Origin: Brackiella oedipodis DSM 13743
GTDB lineage: Bacteria > Pseudomonadota > Gammaproteobacteria > Burkholderiales > Burkholderiaceae_B
DNA length: 64,000 bases
Direction: 5' to 3'
Assembly: GCF_000621025.1 (NCBI RefSeq)
Contig: NZ_KK211205.1
Coordinates: forward strand, 304,393 to 368,392
Positions within the stretch are counted from its first letter, which is position 1, and the number at the start of each line of letters is the position of its first letter. Below, in pieces: positions 7,184 to 15,108 of this stretch. Made by a program: the position numbers and the translations under genes. Under the pieces are notes generated by a model. The model was not told where the DNA came from and did not search any database. It worked only from the letters and a program-made list of their open reading frames with translations.

Positions 7184-7767
7184 TTTTCTAAGCCTGCCCA
7201 ACCTTTGGCGATGACTTCGTTCATTTCCTCAACACTTATCTCTGTGTCCTGTAATTTTTCATTTAGTAAGCCAAAGATCGCGTTGATTGGTTGCGTTTTT
7301 GGCTGTTTTCTAAGTGTTAACTCGCCATTAGCCATTTTAATGATTTGGTATCTTTTCAATGATTGCTCATCAATTGCTTTAAGGGTTTTCAAGAAGTCAA
7401 CCTCACACTCATCGAGTTTAGCGTCGAGTTGGTCGTCGGGAAGATCACTATCTAGCGTTTTTTCAATACATACGTCGGTGGTACCTTCGGTGGCCTTTTC
7501 TGCTTTTTTTAAATCGGCGGTCGATTTATCGCTCATTTTTTTATAGTTTTCGGGCTCTTTTTTCCTCCAAGCCGCCGCGGCTTGCTCTAGTGCTTCTTCT
7601 TCTGTCTTGCACGCACCTAGTTGACCTTTGGCCTTTGCATCCACTTTACAATCATAGGCTGTATCAAGCGCGGCGTTGAATTTTTCCTGTTCTTCACTGG
7701 CAAAACTTGATTGAGAGTGCACGAATAAGGATAGTGCGAGGGCGGAGTAAATGGTTTGGCGTAACAT
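7180..7767 (-). CDS. Secreted protein of unknown function in the transfer operon
   Basis: 195 residues. A signal peptide is visible (hydrophobic stretch to about residue 16, likely cut after FASA-like FA-S near 23). The mature part is charged, largely helical, and has four cysteines (40, 53, 100, 121) that could make two disulfides in the periplasm. There is no lipobox. It follows virB6, a position often used in conjugation clusters for entry-exclusion or VirB7-like proteins, but nothing in the sequence confirms either role. Confidence 0.65.
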   Translation of the reverse strand: MLRQTIYSALALSLFVHSQSSFASEEQEKFNAALDTAYDCKVDAKAKGQLGACKTEEEALEQAAAAWRKKEPENYKKMSDKSTADLKKAEKATEGTTDVCIEKTLDSDLPDDQLDAKLDECEVDFLKTLKAIDEQSLKRYQIIKMANGELTLRKQPKTQPINAIFGLLNEKLQDTEISVEEMNEVIAKGWAGLEK

Positions 7768-7812
7768 GATTTTTCCTTTTATTTAAAAAATGGGGGTTAA
7801 ATAATTAATAAC

Positions 7813-8772
7813 TTATTTACTTGATATGCTGTTTTTACTAAAGTTTTTATATTTTTCTTTGGCATAGTTGTAGGCTTTAAAAGGTAAAGTCGCGCCTGAA
7901 GAAACGGCAGCGGCGCCCATTGAAGCCATTGAACGAATCCCTCGAGCGTGCGAATCGACAGAGGCGCCACCCGTTAAAGCCGACACAATGCCAGGAATTG
8001 AGAGCATTAAGGGAATACATATAATAGTTATGACAACGAAGGATCCTGTCATTTCCCAAATAACCGCGCTCGAAAAATCGTTTAAATTTATTTTTTCTAA
8101 AGTTTTAGATATATATCCTAGTTGAAGTTGGGAAATTCCCATATATAGCATGACGGTCAGAATATAGTTTAGACATTGGCCTATCCAGTTCATGCCGTAT
8201 TGTCGGGTGGAGGGGAACAACATGGCGCCAATAAAAATCGGGCCGACTACCAGGGTTAAGGCTAAGCTGAATTTGGCTATCATATAGAAGACCCAAATAA
8301 ATAAAATGCTGAGGTAGCCAAGTAAAAATAACACAATAGAACCTATTGCGAGGGAAAATTTTTCAAAAATTTTCCATGTACTTAATTTTTTAGCGAATTC
8401 ATACATTTTAAAGATGGATTTATCGACGTTATTTAGTTGATGATCGACAAACTTATTGTCCATTTTATTATCCGTAACCCAGCTCGCGACCGTTTCGGGG
8501 GCATCATAGACCGATTTGGCCACTTTTTGGTAGTTTCCGGCATTCAGGCCAATGGCGATAATCATCATCCAGCCTAAGATTCGCTTGGTGAGATCCACCA
8601 TTGTCTCATCAAATCCCGATCGGTAGTAACCCCACATGACGAGAATAATATAAATGCCAAAACCGATTTCAAAAATCGGTAAGGCTTGATCAATGATGTT
8701 TTTGGCTTGGTTGAATAAATCCGTCTCGATCGCCTTGGTTAAGGCCTCGGAGACGTCTGCAAACATAGTCAT
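7813..8772 (-). CDS. virB6: VirB6/TrbL-like inner-membrane T4SS protein
   Basis: A 319-residue polytopic protein with several hydrophobic segments (for example around residues 35-50, 145-185, 195-215 and 235-265) and a short basic C-terminal tail. VirB6 proteins form part of the inner-membrane complex that passes DNA. It starts 24 nt after the virB5 stop. Identification is from the hydropathy pattern, length and position. Confidence 0.8.
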   Translation of the reverse strand: MTMFADVSEALTKAIETDLFNQAKNIIDQALPIFEIGFGIYIILVMWGYYRSGFDETMVDLTKRILGWMMIIAIGLNAGNYQKVAKSVYDAPETVASWVTDNKMDNKFVDHQLNNVDKSIFKMYEFAKKLSTWKIFEKFSLAIGSIVLFLLGYLSILFIWVFYMIAKFSLALTLVVGPIFIGAMLFPSTRQYGMNWIGQCLNYILTVMLYMGISQLQLGYISKTLEKINLNDFSSAVIWEMTGSFVVITIICIPLMLSIPGIVSALTGGASVDSHARGIRSMASMGAAAVSSGATLPFKAYNYAKEKYKNFSKNSISSK

Positions 8773-8796
8773 GATGCTCCCTTAGAATTGTTTTAA

Positions 8797-9444
8797 TTAC
8801 TCGCATTGGCTTTTATCAGTACCATAGGCCCAAGCGCGAAGATAACAATTATCCCTTGCGGTTTGGCGTTCGGCGATGACTTGTTCATTAATCTCAAAGG
8901 CTCGGTATGCTTGATCAAGATTGGATTGATTTAGCGTTAAAGCCGCTTGTTGCGCGGAGATGCGACTTTGCAAGTCAGCGGCCGCTTTAATGTCTTTAGT
9001 GTTATTAATTTCAGCCATTAAGGATTCAATGTCTGAAGTGATTTGCTGAGATTTTACGAGCGAATCTTGGGTCAGTTGATAAATTGCCGTCAAGTTGTTT
9101 TCCGCCGCTTTCGGGTCATACTTCTTCGGATCTTGGATATCGGCAATGCCAACACCGACTTGATCATAGAGCATTTTCCAATCATCAGGGATTGCTTCGT
9201 GCACGCTATTTTTTAATAGATTGCCCATATTGCGCGTGCCCGTCAAGGCCACTACCTGATTTTTTAACTCGGTGATTTGTTGGATTTGGTTCTCAATTTG
9301 TTTTTTCATCTGAGCGATTTGCTCAGTATATTTCAAGACTGCAGTGGCGTCGAAGGTGGGAATACCCTGAGCATGAACTGACGGTTGCAGGCTCGTAAAT
9401 GCGATCGCGCTAACGATTAAGGTTTTTACAAGGGTGGTTTTCAT
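8797..9444 (-). CDS. virB5: VirB5-like minor pilin
   Basis: 215 residues with a signal peptide ending in SVHAQG. A long helical region rich in Gln, Lys and Glu follows (IAQMKKQIENQIQQITELKN), typical of VirB5/TraC proteins, which sit at the pilus tip. Two cysteines near the C-terminus (NCYLRAW...SQCE) are a common feature. A terminator-like hairpin lies 14 nt before the start codon. Confidence 0.82.
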   Translation of the reverse strand: MKTTLVKTLIVSAIAFTSLQPSVHAQGIPTFDATAVLKYTEQIAQMKKQIENQIQQITELKNQVVALTGTRNMGNLLKNSVHEAIPDDWKMLYDQVGVGIADIQDPKKYDPKAAENNLTAIYQLTQDSLVKSQQITSDIESLMAEINNTKDIKAAADLQSRISAQQAALTLNQSNLDQAYRAFEINEQVIAERQTARDNCYLRAWAYGTDKSQCE

Positions 9445-9458
9445 GATGTTGGCTCCAT

Positions 9459-9482
9459 AAAAAAAGCCCTGGGATGGGGCTT
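9459..9482 (-). terminator. Terminator-like hairpin abutting virB5
   Basis: Stem AAGCCC/GGGCTT (9464-9469/9477-9482) followed by a run of seven T. The last T is 14 nt before the virB5 ATG, with the Shine-Dalgarno GGAG in between. Confidence 0.75.
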
Positions 9483-9514
9483 AGATAAGATTGAGATGAC
9501 TGTTAAAACGTTTA

Positions 9515-9799
9515 TTAGGCAGGTTGTCGCAATGATTGAATGCGAGGCTGTTTATGCTGCATCGCTCGCCATAAGTCATATTTAGTTTGTAGATCTAACC
9601 ATAAGTTGGCCGAGGCGATACCTGACTGCTCAAGACGAATCGCTAGGTTTGGGCTGATCGCCGCTTTACCGTTGATGACTCGTGATAAAGCTACACGTGA
9701 CATGGCTAGCCGCGCGGCGGCTTGTTTTACTGATAAACCGAGTGCATCGAGTACTTCGTCTTTAAGAATTTCGCCTGGGTGTGGTGGGTTGTGCATCAT
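9515..9799 (-). CDS. HigA/VapI-type HTH protein without a HigB partner
   Basis: 94 residues (92 from the second ATG at 9796, PPHPGEIL being the family's typical opening). The helix-turn-helix covers about residues 20-65 (LSVKQAAARLAMSRVALSRV). HigA proteins normally neutralise a HigB RNase encoded next to them. Here the neighbours are virB4 (23 nt upstream) and virB5, and no toxin frame fits between. It may be an orphan regulator of the transfer operon. Confidence 0.85.
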   Translation of the reverse strand: MMHNPPHPGEILKDEVLDALGLSVKQAAARLAMSRVALSRVINGKAAISPNLAIRLEQSGIASANLWLDLQTKYDLWRAMQHKQPRIQSLRQPA

Positions 9800-9821
9800 C
9801 GTTTATTCCTTTCAGTGATCT

Positions 9822-12236
9822 TTACAACAGCCGTTTACTTTGTTTATGTTCATTAAGACGGTCTTTAAACATCGGGTACCACGTATCGACCGAGGCCGAT
9901 GGATTTTCTTGCAGGACTTCATTGAGGATTTCAATGTTGCTGCTCGAGCCCGATAGTACGGCGATTTCATTGCTAAAGCCGGCTAAATTTAATTTAGCAA
10001 AAGCGCTCTGGCGCGATTGCTTTACTAAAAAGGTGCGGCTCTCTAAGCTCAGTTTAATCAATTCATCGTACTCTTTTCTGGTCATGCCACACAGCTCATA
10101 GCTGTTTTCATATTTGGCATCCGGGTTAGGCAAGAAAATCTTAGTTGGCGTTTGCTGCACAATGGCCGCAAAGATCGGACTATTAATAGCATCTTCAGGG
10201 GATTGACTGGTGAGCACAATCCAGCCGCCGCGCTTCCTGTCGGTTTTGAGAATTTTTAAAATAAATTCTTGCGTGGCTTCAAAGCGTGTCGGCCACCAGA
10301 ATTCTTCGACAATCGTACACAAAATGCCATTGGCCGCGGCAACGTTATCCATCATTAGATCGCGTAAGTAAAACATATAGGCCAGAATCGGCTCGGTTGG
10401 CGGATAATTGTCTTTTAGCACGTCCGTCATATCAAAACCAACTTTATAAAAGTCGTTCGGATCGAATTTATTGACGGGATTATCCAAACACCAGGCAAAG
10501 CGCCCGTTCTCTGAGCGACACCAACGCGCTAGACGCTGGCGCAAGCTATCTTCCTTGGTCGAATACGGAATATTTTGCAGGAGCACTGAAAAGTTTCGGT
10601 GCTCAAAATCGACTTGGTTAAGTAAGGTATCGACCGCGGTTTTAATTTGCTTTTCTTCATCAGCAGAGATTTTTCCCTGAAGATTTTGGCCACAAATGCC
10701 CACGAGCGTATATAAAAATTCGCGGGTAGTGGGGGTATCGGGCAATTGAAAAGGATTTAGCCCCGTGGGTTCGCCAGCGCTTAAGGTGTAATAAGACCCA
10801 CCGAGCGCGGTGATAAAGATTTTCATGCCGGCATCTAAGTCCAGCACAAACAAATAAGGATTAAAGCGATTGGTAAAGGCAATTAAAGACGTCTCAAGCG
10901 TGGTTTTACCAGTACCTGTCGCCCCTAAAATCAAGGTGTGGCCAGCCACTTTATCGCCAATATTATTCTCCTTGGGTGATGTGAAATGAAAATTAAAGTC
11001 AAACAAGGTGTTCGATACCGTTTGCAGCGGCATGATGGCCGTGCCATCCCCCAAGGGGTTGCCGAGCGCTTTGCCTTGCGAATAATTGTGCATGCCAAAG
11101 GTGCAGGCAAGATTATCGGTGGTTTTAGGTGAGGCGCGTGGCTTTTTGCGTGAGGCGGGCACTTGACTGAAATACGTAAAAGGCGCAGAGACTTGCGCTT
11201 TTTTAAAATTAAATCCCCCTTGGTTTAAGAATCTGGCGGTCACCATATTACCGTTATTGGCCGCTTCTTGAGGTGTATCACCGTAGACAATCAGCGCGGA
11301 GTGATAGTCACCGAACATTAAGTCACCGGCGGCTAATTTGCCCTTGCCATAAAGCAGCTCTTCTTGTTGCTCAATGGCTTCATCGCCAACGCTAATCATA
11401 TTGTTCAATTGCCGATTAATGCGTTGATTCATATCGGCCGTTTTAATAAACACAAAGCTTTGGGTATGGGTAAATTCACAGTCGATATCTAAAATGCCTG
11501 TGAGGATTTTAGGTTTAGCCACCCCAAAATCTTTTAAATCAAAGCAGACGGCGTATTTCGTGCTGTTTTGTGCACGAATTTCACATAGATCGGATCCAAA
11601 GTGTAAATCAGAGTCACCCAAAATAGCGCTCGCATCCGTAGCCGATAAGGGCACGGGCTTGTATTCGTAGTTAATGAGCGTGCCTAAAAACTCATAGACT
11701 TCAGAAAATAAAATGCCGGTGCTATTTTGATAGCTACTTAAAACGTGGGGACTGTAAATGGCCAGGTTCGTCGTGAGTTGACCGATTAAGTCGTTAGCTT
11801 CTTTTAAGCCGTCTTTAAAGTCCTCATACTTTAAGACGACAGTGATATAAAAGTAGTTGTTGTAGAATTTTTGGCGATTAAATTTCTCTAAGTATTTTGC
11901 CGCAAACTCTTGGCAGAAAATATTCTCAAAGTCGTATTTTCTCTCAAACAGGCGTTGTTTGCGCTGCAGGGTTGTCCATAGCGCTAAGCGATTGCTGTAG
12001 TTTTTACCGACCGAGGCGAAGGTCTTGGCTAAGTTATTAAATTGCGTTTCGATGTGTCGATCGTCTTCAGATTCAAAGGGAATGCCTTCGAATTGAAGGG
12101 TAAACAGAAAATAACCACTGTGTAAGTGCACGATATTTTTTGTGACGTGCTGGCTGATTTTGGGTAAGAAATCAGCGTGTGAAGGCTGATTAGCGAGTTT
12201 TTTTAGAATATTTTTCAAAAAGTCGGAAGTAATCAT
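9822..12236 (-). CDS. virB4: VirB4/TrbE-like T4SS ATPase
   Basis: 804 residues, normal for VirB4. The N-terminal CagE/TrbE-type half is followed by a RecA-like ATPase half with Walker A GATGTGKTT and a Walker B-type segment (GILCTIVEEFWW). It powers pilus assembly and DNA passage. The start overlaps the end of virB3 by 47 nt, showing tight coupling. Confidence 0.93.
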   Translation of the reverse strand: MITSDFLKNILKKLANQPSHADFLPKISQHVTKNIVHLHSGYFLFTLQFEGIPFESEDDRHIETQFNNLAKTFASVGKNYSNRLALWTTLQRKQRLFERKYDFENIFCQEFAAKYLEKFNRQKFYNNYFYITVVLKYEDFKDGLKEANDLIGQLTTNLAIYSPHVLSSYQNSTGILFSEVYEFLGTLINYEYKPVPLSATDASAILGDSDLHFGSDLCEIRAQNSTKYAVCFDLKDFGVAKPKILTGILDIDCEFTHTQSFVFIKTADMNQRINRQLNNMISVGDEAIEQQEELLYGKGKLAAGDLMFGDYHSALIVYGDTPQEAANNGNMVTARFLNQGGFNFKKAQVSAPFTYFSQVPASRKKPRASPKTTDNLACTFGMHNYSQGKALGNPLGDGTAIMPLQTVSNTLFDFNFHFTSPKENNIGDKVAGHTLILGATGTGKTTLETSLIAFTNRFNPYLFVLDLDAGMKIFITALGGSYYTLSAGEPTGLNPFQLPDTPTTREFLYTLVGICGQNLQGKISADEEKQIKTAVDTLLNQVDFEHRNFSVLLQNIPYSTKEDSLRQRLARWCRSENGRFAWCLDNPVNKFDPNDFYKVGFDMTDVLKDNYPPTEPILAYMFYLRDLMMDNVAAANGILCTIVEEFWWPTRFEATQEFILKILKTDRKRGGWIVLTSQSPEDAINSPIFAAIVQQTPTKIFLPNPDAKYENSYELCGMTRKEYDELIKLSLESRTFLVKQSRQSAFAKLNLAGFSNEIAVLSGSSSNIEILNEVLQENPSASVDTWYPMFKDRLNEHKQSKRLL

Positions 12237-12561
12237 TTTTGTTTCTGCCTAGACTTGTACCAATAATCGTGGTGGTTTTATTAAAGATTTGCGGGTTGCG
12301 GCGATTAAAAAAGATTAAAAGCTCGAGGCTGACAATTTCGAGCGCTTTATCGTCATTGGCCGTGAGGGTTTTCATGGCTAAGAAAACGGGGATGGGAAGC
12401 GCTAAAAAAAGTAAGGCGCCGGCGCCTAAAAATTGCATGGCTATCAGTGTGATCAGGGTTGAACCCACTAGCAAAAAGGCTAGTGGGACAAGGGGTACAC
12501 CCATAAAGGTGACTGATCGCGCGAGCCCGCCAAAGGTTGGAAAACCTTCTTCTGGAATCAT
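12190..12561 (-). CDS. virB3: VirB3/TrbD-like inner-membrane protein
   Basis: 123 residues with two adjacent hydrophobic segments (about 20-65) and a charged C-terminal half. This is the usual layout of VirB3, which partners VirB4 at the membrane. It lies between virB2 (15 nt) and virB4 (overlap), the standard order. Confidence 0.85.
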   Translation of the reverse strand: MIPEEGFPTFGGLARSVTFMGVPLVPLAFLLVGSTLITLIAMQFLGAGALLFLALPIPVFLAMKTLTANDDKALEIVSLELLIFFNRRNPQIFNKTTTIIGTSLGRNKNDYFRLFEKYSKKTR

Positions 12562-12575
12562 CGCGGGCTCCTTGA

Positions 12576-12926
12576 TTAAAAGCTGATTTTTTTACCAGCA
12601 TCAAAGACCCAAGTGGCAAGAGCTCCGGCGGCGGCTGCACCGATAATCCAAGCGCATTGCGTAAAGACATCAGCCCACGTTTTGCGTCCCATAAAGCCTT
12701 CGACAAAGGTCCAGATCAGGGCGATCGTCGCGACGACAGCGATAATTGAGAGTAGTCCGGTTTTGATGTTTTCCATCATCGATTTCACTTCAGAGGCAAA
12801 GCCGCCACCTCCTGCGGCAAAGGCCAGATCTGGGGTGAGATATAGCGCCAGACCCATCGAGAGCACGAGCGCGGTGAGGATTGAATTTTCAAGGGTGTTA
12901 CGAGATACATATTTTTTAATAGCCAT
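12576..12926 (-). CDS. virB2: VirB2/TrbC-like major pilin
   Basis: 116 residues. A long signal sequence ends near AFAAGGGG, followed by two hydrophobic helices (about 58-75 and 88-108), as in cyclisable or linear T4SS pilins. It is the first gene of the virB2-3-4 block and has a terminator-like hairpin 13 nt before its start codon. Confidence 0.87.
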   Translation of the reverse strand: MAIKKYVSRNTLENSILTALVLSMGLALYLTPDLAFAAGGGGFASEVKSMMENIKTGLLSIIAVVATIALIWTFVEGFMGRKTWADVFTQCAWIIGAAAAGALATWVFDAGKKISF

Positions 12927-12939
12927 TTGGCAACTCCAT

Positions 12940-12964
12940 AAAAAAACCGCCTAAAGTAGGCGGT
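12940..12964 (-). terminator. Terminator-like hairpin abutting virB2
   Basis: Stem ACCGCCTA/TAGGCGGT (12946-12953/12957-12964), 3-nt loop, then a T-run ending at 12940, 13 nt from the virB2 ATG. GGAG lies in the gap. The hairpin is nearly identical to those before both RadC-like genes. Confidence 0.85.
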
Positions 12965-13037
12965 GAACAAATAAAACAAATAAAGTTAATTAAGAAATAA
13001 AAAAATCAATAATGACATTTATTGAAACTATAGCAAT

Positions 13038-13250
13038 TTATCCCTCTCGTATACTTCTTGCATAGACACGGGCGGGCTCGTTTTTTGATGTAGCCACGAG
13101 ACAATTAAGTAGTGATATGAGTTTTTGACCTTCCGCTGAGTTTTTAAAAGCTTCATCCGAGAGTTTTTTTACAAAATCACAACTATCGCGAATGCCACAC
13201 TCAAAGCACAAGTCAATAAACTCATGGTTGGTGCCTGGAATATAGATCAT
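13038..13250 (-). CDS. Small helical-repeat protein (single repeat, C-half type)
   Basis: 70 residues. The stretch FIDLCFECGIRDSCDFVKKL to about residue 47 aligns with the second half of the 142-residue protein at 14658-15086 (LVELCSANMIETSIELIELL...), including the L-x-x-C, I-x-x, F-x-x-(S/T)-A-x-G-x-x-L pattern. It follows the 75-residue protein that matches the first half. Together the two look like a split version of the 142-residue protein. Function unknown. Confidence 0.6.
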   Translation of the reverse strand: MIYIPGTNHEFIDLCFECGIRDSCDFVKKLSDEAFKNSAEGQKLISLLNCLVATSKNEPARVYARSIREG

Positions 13251-13262
13251 CGTGGCTCTCCT

Positions 13263-13490
13263 TTAAGAATCTTTCTTTTTTGTTAAAAGTGCAAAAATGC
13301 GATCAGGGTCGTTAATTAACTTGTTGAGATAATGCATAATTTCAATGTAGTACATTGAGTTTTTAAAGTCATCGGTTTGGCACAATTGTAAAAATTGCTC
13401 CACATTGTCAATATCCGCGGCGATAAAGCGGCCTTGAAGGTCTCTATTTAGAGGCTTATAGTATTCATAATCTTCAGTTTCTTCACTCAT
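13263..13490 (-). CDS. Small helical-repeat protein (single repeat, N-half type)
   Basis: 75 residues from the ATG at 13490, chosen because AAGGAG lies 5 nt before it; a start at 13520 would overlap the RadC-like gene. Residues from about 28 on (DNVEQFLQLCQTDDFKNSMY...) match the first repeat of the 142-residue protein (EDIDELLKKVQDDEFRKTLA...). Function unknown. It is encoded after the RadC-like gene and before its 70-residue relative. Confidence 0.6.
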   Translation of the reverse strand: MSEETEDYEYYKPLNRDLQGRFIAADIDNVEQFLQLCQTDDFKNSMYYIEIMHYLNKLINDPDRIFALLTKKKDS

Positions 13491-13512
13491 GCTAACTCCT
13501 TTTGGGGTTGGG

Positions 13513-14577
13513 TTATTCAAGATCTAAATCTAAATCAGCTTGGCGCTCAAAGCTTTGCGTATGGTCTTTAATTAAATTATTCTCTCTAAATGAGAATACA
13601 TCACTACCAACAATGAAATGATCCATACATGGACTGGTCTCTTTAAAGTGCTTAACCATCTTTTGAGTGGTGTCAAGATCTTTGTCGCTGGGTAAATTAA
13701 TTCCACTGGGATGATTGTGAATACATATAAAGGCCTCGGCTTGGCGCTCTTGAACGATGGTCTGCATTTTGTCAAAGGGCATACTTGTCGAGCGAACATC
13801 GCCTTTTGCAAGTTGGGTAAAGCTGTTGATTTCCCCGCGCTTGGTTAGGGTAATGATTTCGCTTGTTTCATACGGTTGGGTTTTATAGGCACCCAACAGT
13901 ATTTTTTCAATCTTAGCACTATCTTTTTCAATGTGAAGTCCCATAATTTTTTGTTCGGCCAGATAGTGTTTAAAGTCATGATACCCGTCTAGGTAATTTA
14001 AGTCCCTATTAAATATACTTGTATCAATACCGGATGTGGCTGATAAGTCGACGACAAAATAGTCAAATCGTTGACTGGCTTTGGTCTCGCCATCTATTAC
14101 TGTGATCTTTTGATCTGTGGGACTGGCTGACTCTATTTCGTGACATATTAAGTTAGTTTTTCTCCTTATTTCCGTAAAAAAGGTTGGAAATTTTTTAATG
14201 TTTGGTAGTTTGGTGGCCTTTTCTGGGACGTTTAGCATCACCTTGCTTGCATACGGTGTATTGTTAATTTGCTCAACAACGCGTTTATTAAGCCAAGCAT
14301 TTTTCAGAATGTCTAATTCAATGTGTTTAATGGGCTGAAACCTTTCATTCATAAGAATAATAGACGGTTTTTCAGATTGATCTAAGCCATTATTTAACAA
14401 AAAAGATGATGAGAGTTTTCGACTGTCGAGTTCTTTTTGATTCGTTAGATGGTCATAGTATGATTCAATATTTTTATCATAGTCCCTATATTTAGCCGCG
14501 AGCTCATAGTCTTTCGACAGCTTTTGATAGAGCTCTTTATTGCTCGAGCAATTAAACTCTTTTAGAAAAGGATTCAT
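13513..14577 (-). CDS. RadC/JAB-domain protein with long N-terminal extension, copy 1
   Basis: 354 residues. The C-terminal third is a RadC-type JAB/MPN domain with the metal-binding HNHPSG and PSDKDLD motifs and a DHFIVGSD strand. The first 220 or so residues are unlike chromosomal RadC. A 33-residue linker (LDGYHDFKHYLAEQKIMGLH...) is almost identical to that of copy 2, while the flanks have diverged. RadC-like proteins are frequent on mobile elements but their biochemical role is unsettled. Confidence 0.78.
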   Translation of the reverse strand: MNPFLKEFNCSSNKELYQKLSKDYELAAKYRDYDKNIESYYDHLTNQKELDSRKLSSSFLLNNGLDQSEKPSIILMNERFQPIKHIELDILKNAWLNKRVVEQINNTPYASKVMLNVPEKATKLPNIKKFPTFFTEIRRKTNLICHEIESASPTDQKITVIDGETKASQRFDYFVVDLSATSGIDTSIFNRDLNYLDGYHDFKHYLAEQKIMGLHIEKDSAKIEKILLGAYKTQPYETSEIITLTKRGEINSFTQLAKGDVRSTSMPFDKMQTIVQERQAEAFICIHNHPSGINLPSDKDLDTTQKMVKHFKETSPCMDHFIVGSDVFSFRENNLIKDHTQSFERQADLDLDLE

Positions 14578-14590
14578 TTTGAATTTCCAT

Positions 14591-14616
14591 AAAAAAACCG
14601 CCTAAAGTAGGCGGTT
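14591..14616 (-). terminator. Terminator-like hairpin abutting RadC copy 1
   Basis: Stem AACCGCCTA/TAGGCGGTT (14596-14604/14608-14616) with loop CTT on the minus strand and seven T ending at 14591, 13 nt before the start codon. It is identical in stem and leader to the hairpin before RadC copy 2. Confidence 0.87.
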
Positions 14617-14657
14617 GGCAATAAATAAATGACAATTAGTCGAATGATTTTCTATTC

Positions 14658-15086
14658 TTAGTCGGTAACGCTTTGCTCCATTTGCCGACGTTTAGCTCTG
14701 CGGTCTGCTTTAAGTTTTGCATATTGCTCTGGATTCGTCTCGCTAAATGGTTTAAATCTAAGTCTTTGACCATCACCTGGTATCATCAGAAGGTTTAAGC
14801 ACTCTTTAAGTTGTATGCCATCTGCTGTTTGACTAAATTCTTTGTCTAACAATAGTTCGATGAGCTCGATACTGGTCTCAATCATATTAGCTGAGCAAAG
14901 TTCAACTAGTTTTTTATCAGTACTTGACATCAATTGATTGATTGTAACGATTATTTCTGCATACGCTAGCGTTTTTCTAAACTCATCATCTTGGACTTTT
15001 TTGAGTAATTCATCGATATCTTCGATGCGAGCCTCAAAACAAAGATTTTTTAGACGTTGAGTTAACTGATTCAAAAGGGTGCTCAT
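14658..15086 (-). CDS. Two-repeat helical protein linked to RadC copy 2
   Basis: 142 residues, no family recognised. It contains two copies of a roughly 42-residue helical unit: LKNLCFEARIEDIDELLKKV...DDEFRKT... and LVELCSANMIETSIELIELL...DKEFSQT.... The C-terminus is basic. It starts 22 nt after the RadC-like stop, so the two are co-transcribed. A close relative of 144 residues lies at 24265-24699 beside tRNA-Leu. The repeat pattern suggests a small alpha-solenoid or dimeric helical bundle, perhaps a RadC partner. Confidence 0.65.
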   Translation of the reverse strand: MSTLLNQLTQRLKNLCFEARIEDIDELLKKVQDDEFRKTLAYAEIIVTINQLMSSTDKKLVELCSANMIETSIELIELLLDKEFSQTADGIQLKECLNLLMIPGDGQRLRFKPFSETNPEQYAKLKADRRAKRRQMEQSVTD

Positions 15087-15108
15087 TTTTTGCTCCTATC
15101 CTAGATGT

